A DNA stretch of 16,729 bases from Phoronis ovalis. Lineage: Eukaryota; Phoronida; Phoronidae. The position numbers and the translations under genes were made by a program. Location of the stretch: positions 1 to 16,729 of the forward strand of contig JAOXYB010023014.1 of assembly GCA_028565635.1 (NCBI GenBank), given 5' to 3'. The notes below the pieces were generated by a model. That model was given only the letters and a program-made list of their open reading frames with translations, did not search any database and was not told the origin of the DNA. Numbering within the stretch: the first letter of the stretch is position 1; each line of letters begins with the position of its first letter. This document shows positions 9,504 to 16,729 of the stretch, in pieces.

Positions 9504-9973
9504 GATAACATTCCTTTAATTAAATTAAGTGAACAGAATGAACCCAGCAAAGAAACTTTTGTGGGTCGGATCTGTAAACTACACGCTTATTTATTATTTT
9601 CATTTTTTCTAGCGTGTTAATGTGAAAGCCTTTCACTAAATTAAAGTTCCCACAGAAGAGCATTTTGAGTCATCAGTTTATATGTACGATTATCCCGGTA
9701 AAAACCGTGCGTTGCAACATTATATTTAAAACATATTTCTCACGGTCGTATTTGTTTATTCATTGCATTGGACACATATTTGTAAATATTTCATGTAATT
9801 ACACAATAAATTATAATTTATTTTTCCTTGCGTTTTGTTTCAACCATTGTATGTATTATTCAAATTATTTTTAGAATTCCAGCATAGCAACAGTTGCTAG
9901 GTTGACTGGTTGGATTTTTTTCCTAGCTATTAAATGAAAATATGCTTATAAGTGCTAGTAAGTAAAAACCTAA

Positions 9974-10150
9974 ATACTGCAGCAAAACGTACGCTTGATT
10001 TCCAGGCTATCTCTACCTGAATTTCACCCAGTCACAATTCAAGGTAATTATGTCTCATCCCTTCATCGCATTTCCGTACAACCAAGACCACTGCATTTCT
10101 TACGGCTGGTTGAGAACCACCTGGTGGAAGTTTTAGATATCAGTCTGTGA
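9974..10150 (+). other. Exon-like patch, unassigned
   Basis: An open frame without a start reads LSLPEFHPVTIQ, then SSLHRISVQPRPLHFLRLVE, and stops at TGA 10148-10150. An acceptor-like GATTTCCAG|G lies at about 10005 and a donor-like CAAG|GTAATT at about 10042. The patch is less A+T-rich than its flanks and contains the 11-bp palindrome CCACCTGGTGG. It may be an old mobile-element remnant or an exon of an unknown transcript. Confidence 0.2.
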
Positions 10151-10489
10151 AATCTCAGTTTTACACCACCACCAGAGTCCAATCGTTCTTTGATTGAAAT
10201 AGTTATTCAGAAAATGTGATTTCTTTTTTATGCCAAATTTCCATCTATTTTCAAATGACTCAAACAGAAAGGGAAAAGGTGACAAGCGGAAGATACCTGC
10301 CTATTATTATTATAACTATTGGTACCAATGACATTTATCTTCTTTCTGATCCAGTAACAATTTGCACACAGTTTGAAAGAGCAGTGTTTTGGTTATTATA
10401 GTCCCATAAGGACAGCTCTACAGTTGAAAGATGTAGATCCGCTCTAAATCTATGGCATTGAGAGAGGACGCATTTTGGTTTACTTGGAG

Positions 10490-10497
10490 TATAAAAG
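10490..10497 (+). promoter_or_regulatory. Possible TATA box
   Basis: GGAGTATAAAAGAC is a textbook TATA box context on the plus strand, but no coding exon can be tied to it. It could serve an unseen 5' exon or be chance. Confidence 0.2.
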
Positions 10498-10837
10498 ACA
10501 CTTGTTTCACCGGACACAAACATTTAAAACTGTAAGAAGTGCATGATATATATGTACTCCGAAGTGGCAGATGACAAATGCTTGAAAAAAATAACCAATG
10601 AAATGTACAAGGAAACCATATTATGTGGCAGTTCTATCAAAAACAAAATTTCACGGACAACTTTGACACCATTATTTTTTTAATTGATTTATTATGACAG
10701 GTGGCATTTGTGATAAGTGATTAGTAAAATGTAGTATGTATACCATTCTTACACATTAACCAGAAGCAAACATCGTAGCGAAAAGGGCCGGGTACAAGTT
10801 GCCTGCTGGTGTATATCTGTGTTATTCCTACTGAAAT

Positions 10838-10882
10838 CCCGGGGGATCACTTAAAAAAATGTCGGGTACGCATGCTTATCCG
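10838..10882 (+). repeat. Left terminal inverted repeat of the MITE
   Basis: It begins CCCGGGGGATCACTT, then a run of A, then GTCGGGTAC, and ends TCCG. It differs from the right end at six positions. In one frame it reads PGDHLKKCRVRML, closely similar to PGAHLKKSRVPML from the right end. Confidence 0.85.
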
Positions 10883-10936
10883 AAACAACGGGGAAAAGGG
10901 TTACCTTTTTCGCCGTTCGACGGGTTTCCCGGGAAC

Positions 10937-11225
10937 CCCGGTTAGGGGTCGATTTTGGCTGAAAACCACATTTATGTTTTTGGCAAATGTAACTTCCCGT
11001 TTAGGGGTTGGTTTTTCAACTACACATCCCGTTTAGGGGTCCTTTTTTCAGTGGGAGCAGCGAGCATTACCTTTTGGCGACCATTTTGCATTTTTTTTTA
11101 AATTTAGTGTATTATTTCGTTTTGACGACGTTTTTTTTTTTTTTGGTTGTCGGTACCTTTTTGATCAAATCCTCCGGTTAGGGGTAGTATTTTGATCCTG
11201 CACTTCCCGTTTAGGGGCTTATTTT
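10937..11225 (+). repeat. Five CCCGTTTAGGGG sub-repeats inside the MITE
   Basis: Copies start at about 10937 (CCCGGTTAGGGGTCGATTTT), 10996 (CCCGTTTAGGGGTTGGTTTT), 11028 (CCCGTTTAGGGGTCCTTTTT), 11173 (TCCGGTTAGGGGTAGTATTT) and 11206 (CCCGTTTAGGGGCTTATTTT). All lie on the same strand. The second and third are 32 bp apart and the fourth and fifth 33 bp apart. The shared core is CCSGKTTAGGGG followed by three or four variable bases and a T run. Confidence 0.8.
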
Positions 11226-11233
11226 GCACCCTA

Positions 11234-11278
11234 CGGACGAGCATGGGTACCCGACTTTTTTTCAAGTGAGCCCCCGGG
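11234..11278 (-). repeat. Right terminal inverted repeat of the MITE
   Basis: On the minus strand it begins CCCGGGGGCTCACTTG, then a run of A, then GTCGGGTACCCATGCT, and ends TCCG. It is the inverted partner of 10838-10882. Confidence 0.85.
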
Positions 11279-11337
11279 ACTGAAATATACACTCCTATTT
11301 TCATAAAACACCAATGCAAAAGAAATTATATTACATG

Positions 11338-11390
11338 CCACGAGTTGAACCCAGCACTCTCCTACTGGATCTCAATTTCTGCACTAAAGA
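11338..11390 (-). repeat. Possible tRNA-derived SINE fragment
   Basis: The minus strand has TAGTGCAGAAAT (A-box-like, one mismatch) followed 36 bases later by GGGTTCAACTC, a match to the RNA polymerase III B box. The spacing is slightly short for a tRNA and the T-arm pairs poorly, so this is a decayed tRNA-like remnant, not a functional tRNA gene. It lies 60 bp to the right of the MITE. Confidence 0.35.
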
Positions 11391-11399
11391 TCTTTAATT

Positions 11400-14100
11400 C
11401 AACAGGGTTTTTCTGCAAAACTTATACAATTCAAAGCGGTACATAGAGGTATTTGTCAATGTAAATATTTAATATTTTTAACTATGGCATTTTTGACTTG
11501 GGCTGATTTTGCAAGTTAAGATTAGGATGTGACGACAGGTGGCGCGCGCTACTTTCCGTTTCTAAATGCAACTGGTAATTGCACAGTTCATTAATACTGG
11601 GGACAGATAAATGAGTACTTACCCCCTATAGATTTGTATATGACATCAACAATTTCGGTATAATTTTTTTTTTCAGAAACGACAATAGGGATCATTTATT
11701 CATATGTACTTTGGTAGGTTGGTGAGAACATCTTTTAACACGTAAAATTATCGCATAGTCAAAAAAAGCATTTTTTAATTTCAGAATCCCATATTACAAA
11801 AAATCAGATATATCAGTTGTAAAAAACCTCTATCATTTGTGCCGTTTTGAGTATTCCGAGTTCCTTTTTTCGCAGCAAAATTTGAATAACTGTTTATATC
11901 CATTTTGACCAAGCCTTTATAGTTTGAGTAGGTTTTGTACAATGAAAACATATTTGTGATATTACAGCGTAATACATTCTTATATGCAGTTATAAATATT
12001 ATCCTAATCTTTTCTATAGGTGTATGTATTAATTGTCGGCAGTGTTTATAGAACTATTGTAAAACGCAATCTTGAATAAGAAAAGACGCATTTCTCTGAG
12101 TACTTGAGTATAAAGAAAAGTTTCAGTCGACTACTTGACTGTATCAATCTTGAACGAAACGAAAACGACGTGCAGTTATCGGACTGTTAATGTGTAGTAC
12201 ATTCATGGCATGGTTTAATTTATCAGGTAAGGTGAACTTTATCAATCATTTGTCGTGATTTCATAAGAAAATGAACCCGTTGTAGATGTCACCAAATAGC
12301 AAACGTAAAATTTGTTTTGAGTCTACAGTTGAATGTGTATAAAATTAGGTGTAAAATAGAATCACTTTCAATGCTTACTTTGGTTCACATAACTCCTATC
12401 GATACATTTGTTGCGTTTGAAAAATATCATTAGTTACCTACTTTATTAACCAACTATTTCCATTACATACACTAGACAATATTAAACTTCCGGATATTAC
12501 ACCATTTTACAGTCATGCAGCGTATTCCCGACTGACATTTTCACGAGGCATCATTTTCTTTCATCATGCATGTTTCTTTATTTTACGCAAGGCTGAATAC
12601 ACATCAGATTGTATATGAACATTTAATCATGTTTTCAGGCTTGTTAGCGCTATTTGATTATTGCGTTTATGTTTGGTATTATCTAATTGTGATGCTCAAT
12701 AAACTCTAATGACTCTAAATAATATCAAACTTAATTACCTTCATGTATCACAAGCATTTAGCGAAAAATGATTTCATTTTTACGTATTCATTATTGTTAT
12801 TTGCGTAGGTACACGTGACTCTAGCAGATGTTTCTGTGTAGGTATTTATCCTGTAACAAATGGTTCTATGAGGACATGTGCCATAAGACACACAGACTAA
12901 TATGCGTAATTAATGATAATTAGCAATTTAACAGTTCTATACCTTTTTACACATAAACAGACCTCAGGCAAAATTAAGAAATGCATGATGTCCACGTACA
13001 TTAAATAATAAAACTACTATCGAAAAACCATACCTGTGTATCTATATGAATAGATTAAAAAAAGAAATAATATTATTTATTAAAGAAGAACTCGATTGAA
13101 TGAAATTTGATATTTTTTCCATGTTTATTTTTGATTGATAATGCTAGAGGGAATTTAAATTTTTAATGAAATCTTCCTATAACATGCAACAAATATTGAA
13201 TATCAAAAAACGTGTAAATATGTTAATTCTATACTGGCATTCTACAATACAATATCAACATACTGCGTTTTAATAACATTAAAAAAGTAACTGCGTTATG
13301 CCTGGTACCTACACAAAATATACTATTTTTCCTACGCGTCTCAGATTGAAACATGACTTGAAATTGATCGTGAAAAATGGTTCACCTTTCATTATAAAGG
13401 TCATCAAAGGTAATCTTTCCTCTGTTACGAACATTCGCATTTATTTCCGCATATTAGTTAGCATTGTTTCAAGTCTTATACGTGTAGCGAACTGCCACAT
13501 AAAAGAATTTCTTTTATGTCATTTGTTTCATTGCGCTTGATCAAAAGATAAACATAAACAATGAATTACTACTCTGAATGGTACAGATATTGAAGTCCAC
13601 CAAAAATGGACAGAACATGTACAATGATTATATTTCTATCATTATCAAAATATAGACAATTAAAGGACATTAAACAAAAGCACCTGTTGTCCAGTAATAC
13701 ACGCAACTTAATAAACTAAGCATGAGTTATCAAAAACAGAAGCATTAAATCCTTAATTTGTATCAAACTCCTGATGAATGTGTTGTAACTGAATAATTTA
13801 TTAGAGTAATAAAGATTCGTGATATCGATGAAGTGGGTTGTGAATGTAAAAAGAGATTTTTTTCTTTTATGTTTGCTTTAATGTCAATATACTACCGAGA
13901 ATTCATCAAAAGGAAAAATGAATATTGAGCGAATAGTTGGCAGGATATACATTTTTTGAAAAGAACAAATGTACAATTTGAATGTAGCTGTTATGCTTGT
14001 CATGTATTCATATATGCGTATCTAATTACATCAAATTTTATTATAGCAAAACAGAGTTGAAATGTTTTGGTAAAGTTAACATCAAATTGATAACTGTAGT
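11400..14100. other. Spacer upstream of neuroligin
   Basis: The spacer is A+T-rich with no defensible coding gene. Exon-like signals that could belong to a neuroligin 5' leader are: acceptor TTTTTTTTTTCAG|AAACG at about 11676 with donor GGTTG|GTGAGA; donor TATCAG|GTAAGG at 12226/12227; and acceptor CTACGCGTCTCAG|ATTG with donor ATCAAAG|GTAATC around 13343-13409 (open frame LKHDLKLIVKNGSPFIIKVI). None is proven. Confidence 0.4.
12187..12226 (+). other. Candidate 5' leader exon end upstream of neuroligin
   Basis: TTTATCAG|GTAAGG is a good donor. The acceptor-like TTTCACACAG|GTG at 14370/14371, 18 bases before the neuroligin ATG, could be its partner (about 2.1 kb intron). An ATG in this exon would then open a short frame ending across the neuroligin start. 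This is inference from splice-signal quality only. Confidence 0.2.
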
Positions 14101-14134
14101 AAATTCCCATAATCTGAAAAGAAAGCGAAGGTGA

Positions 14135-14143
14135 CGCATGCGC
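14135..14143. promoter_or_regulatory. NRF1-like site
   Basis: CGCATGCGC matches the core of the NRF1 palindrome (GCGCATGCGC), about 250 bases upstream of the neuroligin ATG and 25 bases from the CRE. CpG-containing motifs are rare in this window, which makes the pair more notable. Confidence 0.35.
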
Positions 14144-14167
14144 TATGGTGAACTGGAGAGGTGATAA

Positions 14168-14175
14168 TGACGTCA
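14168..14175. promoter_or_regulatory. Full cAMP response element (CRE)
   Basis: TGACGTCA is the perfect palindromic site for CREB/ATF bZIP factors. It sits 214 bases before the neuroligin ATG, a promoter-proximal position that suits an activity-regulated neuronal gene. If an upstream leader exon exists, it would instead be intronic. Confidence 0.45.
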
Positions 14176-14388
14176 CATCGTATTGAGGTCTACCTTTGCA
14201 TTACAGACTGTACTGAACACTCAGCAGGGTGCTTAAATCATCGTGTGCTTTTTAGCATAAAGTATATGATGTAACTTTGATAGTTTTGTGGAGGGAAAAA
14301 CACTGGATTTATTTAGATCAACTTGCATCAACGGGACTATGATTTAAACAAACTTGACACTTTCACACAGGTGAAAAAGGTTGTCATC

Positions 14389-14818
14389 ATGGATAGACTT
14401 AATTTGTTATTGTACTTCTGTATGTTGTTAATCAATACCCCTTCATGCATTGGTATAGTATTTGCTGAAAGGCTATCTGATAGAATAATCGAAACAAAAT
14501 ATGGAAGACTAAAAGGACTTTTGGTAGACATTCCAAACGAAAAACTACCTTCGGTGGAAGTTTACAAAGGCATACAATATGCTTCTCTTTTGGGAGGAAC
14601 TTTACGTTTCATGCCACCCACAAGTGCCACGGAAAGATGGGATGGGGTTAAGGTGGCGAAGAAATTTGGATCTGTTTGTCCACAGAAACCGATAAACGAA
14701 GATTATCTTAAGAATCATATGCCATCTGTGCGAGTACAACATTTGAAACGAGTAGAAGCATTCACGACACAACAAGAGGAAGACTGCTTGAATTTGAACC
14801 TATATGTACCAATTCCAG
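14389..14818 (+). CDS. NLGN: Neuroligin, first coding exon (signal peptide and start of cholinesterase-like domain)
   Basis: The exon is 143 codons plus one base from ATG 14389 (A at -3, G at +4) to CCAG|GTAATA, phase 1. Residues 1-26 are a signal peptide (LNLLLYFCMLLINTPSCIGI). The mature start is the N-terminus of the alpha/beta-hydrolase-like ectodomain: ETKYGRLKGL (35-44), EVYKGIQYAS, LRFMPP, ERWDGV, FGSVCPQ (94-99) and EDCLNLNLYVP (131-141). Cys97 and Cys133 are 36 residues apart, as in the first neuroligin disulphide. The MPS stretch before QQEEDCL parallels the neuroligin MLP..DQ.EDCL region, favouring neuroligin over acetylcholinesterase or carboxylesterases. Neuroligins are postsynaptic adhesion proteins that bind neurexin and have lost esterase activity; the residues showing that loss lie in later exons. 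The usual PP after YA in GIPYAxPP is absent (SLLGG). The frame opens 66 bases upstream but has no ATG there. The family's splice site A follows this point, so the exon end fits. Confidence 0.88.
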
Positions 14819-16729
14819 GTAATATTTACTTAAGCAATTTTCTGATCAATTTTTCCACTTAAGCCAGTATGTATTTAAACATTTACTATGCTTTCTTTTT
14901 TTCCTATAAACTAATCGTAAATCAAATTTTAGTTAATTTATTAGTTATCTCGCTTCATTAGAGATTCATCACCAATTCCTATGGGTGGCATCAGAACGAC
15001 GTGATAAACCATTCATTAACAATGCAGCCTTAAGAACTAGATAACTGGTGATGATATAGCACATATTTGGCTAATAAACTTATATTATAAGGTCCAACCA
15101 TTATAGGAAGATTCTAAGGCGAAAATGGGCATTCAATGAAAATGTTCTATAAAATTACTTTCCATCAACAATGACATCTTTTGTTGACTTATTATGTAGA
15201 ATATTATACGTGAAAACTAAACTAAAAATTAAAAAGTCATCCATTATTGGTCTAAAAATTCTAAAACTCGAAAGGCCATTCGATCATCATACCCAATTCG
15301 TACTTTATAAAAGTTAAGGCATTGATTTCTTGCGTTAAATATACATAAAATAAAATAAAATACCACAAAGTGTGAAAACGTCGTACTGTTTAAATAAATT
15401 GTCAGTATTTTAATGTCCCCCTTCCCACAAAATAAATAATACTTTGCATATAGGCTGAAAACCAGTGTAACGACAACAGGCTAGGTTTCGCAGCTGCAGA
15501 TATGAATATGAACAGTCTACTTCTTATTTAATCATTTAATAAAATTTACTTTTACATTTTGTCCAATTTTGAGTAGGTAATAATTTTCTGACAGCATAAT
15601 ACTGGTAGATAAATAATATAAGATTTTTACTGTATATCAAACGTTCACCGGTACCCATTAAAGCAATGTCGAATGTTTATGAGTGCATATAAAGTACGAT
15701 GCAAAGCAATAGTAAATGTTTAGAGTACGTGTTATAACAAATAAGATATTTAATAACATTGAACATATACGCTCTTTAGTAAATATCATTCTGAAAATTT
15801 ATATGTTTTTTCTAAGTTGAATAACAAAATCAAATATTATTTATGCCATATTTTATTATAATATGTTCTCAAGCACGGACGGTTATTGGCTTTGACTGAA
15901 ATAAAAAAATGCGATTAAAGTATTATAAAATTAATAGCATTTACTTGGCGATAACAAAATTAAATATTAATAAGAATATAAGGACAATGTCACATATGAA
16001 ATTACTGCTTGTCAAATCTGCATTAAATTTAACCTAGGATTTATAAAACTTTACATATCATAGATTTAATTACAACGGAATAGTGTTATGTCATAAATGC
16101 ATAAATTAGCACTGCCTATATGTACCTAAGATCTGCGTAAGACAAACATTAATTTTCGGGATATCCTCAAGAAAACAATTTCCAAAACGTGTCTTTTCGC
16201 GCTCTCAAAGAGTCTCCCATATAAGTATAATATATTTGGGTACTTTATGTGATCAGTATTATGTATGCACCATCAAGCAGGACTAGAGGGCAGTCTTCAC
16301 GCACGAATAGCATATTATTGATTAGTTATATAAAACTAGACAACTGTTCAATTTCCTCATTGTTTTATGAATTACAAAAATTGACTTTGCTTGAATGGAT
16401 ACGCATAGGTAAATGAAGCTGTGCATTTAGGCGCGAATTTTTAATATTCAGTAAAGCAACAAGGCAAATGTTATTAATGATTATTATCCTGGTATCTCGT
16501 CCAAAAATGTTCTAGTACTGTACAATTTCAGCCTTTACAACAGAAAGAAAATGGAAGGAATATTTACAGTATAATAAAACGTCTGAACAAACGGTGCCAA
16601 ACATGGTCTGTCGATTTTATTAAAGAAAGTGTAACTCAATTTTCGACGAATCTCCACTTTCAGCTCAGTTTTTAAAACTGTATATAAGAATTTACTTAAA
16701 GCTGATATTTTAGCATTCAAAGAATGATA
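14819..16729 (+). other. First coding intron of neuroligin (to window end)
   Basis: It starts at GTAATA and runs to the right edge. I searched for the expected next block (VMVYIHGGSY) and found nothing like it. One acceptor-like site, GTACAATTTCAG|CC at about 16531, is followed by 34 open codons in a compatible phase (FTTERKWKEYLQYNKTSE onward) but ends at a stop without a donor. Otherwise A+T-rich with no gene seen. Confidence 0.6.

Larger units (their letters stand above)
9510..10829. other. Spacer downstream of the 257-residue gene
   Basis: No gene can be supported. The spacer contains an exon-like patch at 9974-10150, a perfect TATAAAAG at 10490-10497, and weak ORFs at 10216-10401 (plus) and 10335-10523 (minus) with no recognised motif. 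Confidence 0.5.
10830..11286. mobile_element. 441-bp non-autonomous DNA transposon (MITE), hAT-like by target duplication
   Basis: The element is 10838-11278. Its ends are 45-bp terminal inverted repeats (10838-10882 and 11234-11278), beginning CCCGGGGG and identical at 39 of 45 positions. Immediately outside both ends is the same 8-bp sequence, ACTGAAAT (10830-10837 and 11279-11286), a target-site duplication. Eight-base duplications are typical of the hAT superfamily, though P and Merlin elements can also make them, and the CCCGGGGG end is not the usual hAT CAG start. There is no transposase, so it must have been moved by an enzyme encoded elsewhere. The interior carries five CCCGTTTAGGGG-type repeats and two T runs. 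The intact duplication and about 87% end identity suggest a fairly recent insertion. Confidence 0.85.

Noticed and set aside
10090-10130. hAT Charlie-like terminus (GGTTCTCAACC on the minus strand).
   Set aside because: No matching opposite end or 8-bp duplication could be found.
11612-11700. Minus-strand short first exon ending at a strong GTAAGT donor (MIPIVVSEKKNYTEIVDVI).
   Set aside because: It depends on a run of ten A in the frame, and no following exon was found.
16532-16620. Second neuroligin exon after acceptor ACAATTTCAG.
   Set aside because: Open in a compatible phase, but it ends at a stop with no donor and lacks the expected YIHGGSY block.
1-16729. CRISPR array, bacterial operon, rRNA or functional tRNA gene.
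   Set aside because: No regular spacer array, no compact operons, no rRNA-like sequence and no tRNA cloverleaf. The spliced gene structure is animal-like.

Overview
This is A+T-rich eukaryotic DNA (roughly two-thirds A+T by eye) with spliced genes, consensus GT-AG introns of about 0.5-1.2 kb and long non-coding spacers. Gene content (neuroligin, secreted CUB protein) and a short DNA transposon with coding-looking ends point to an invertebrate animal. I infer a lophotrochozoan, perhaps a bivalve mollusc, but this is not proven. Nothing bacterial or viral was seen.

Layout. (1) Positions 91-2651, minus strand: the 5' part of a secreted CUB-domain gene, rebuilt from three short exons (signal peptide, CUB start, CUB middle) whose phases match. 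It runs off the left edge. Its intron 2 holds GACCACC repeats and a G+C-rich inverted-repeat patch. (2) About 2720-6250: a long spacer with weak islands only. (3) Positions 6297-9285, plus strand: a complete four-exon coding sequence for a 257-residue protein that I cannot assign to a family. Its splice sites are all good and every phase fits. A poly(A) signal lies at 9498. (4) 9500-14100: a long spacer with an intact-looking 441-bp non-autonomous DNA transposon at 10838-11278 (45-bp terminal inverted repeats, 8-bp target duplication), a tRNA-like SINE remnant beside it, and several unproven exon-like patches. (5) 14389-14818, plus strand: the first coding exon of a neuroligin (signal peptide plus start of the cholinesterase-like domain), with a CRE and an NRF1-like site 210-260 bp upstream. 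The rest of the window is its first coding intron, and no second exon was found.

The three genes are independent transcription units, two of them probably cell-surface or extracellular. I see no sign of a cluster or shared pathway. The main results are that two of the three genes are invisible to a simple long-ORF search and that the transposon explains two ORFs that would otherwise look like genes. No wholly new biological system could be supported; the best unknown is the 257-residue protein.
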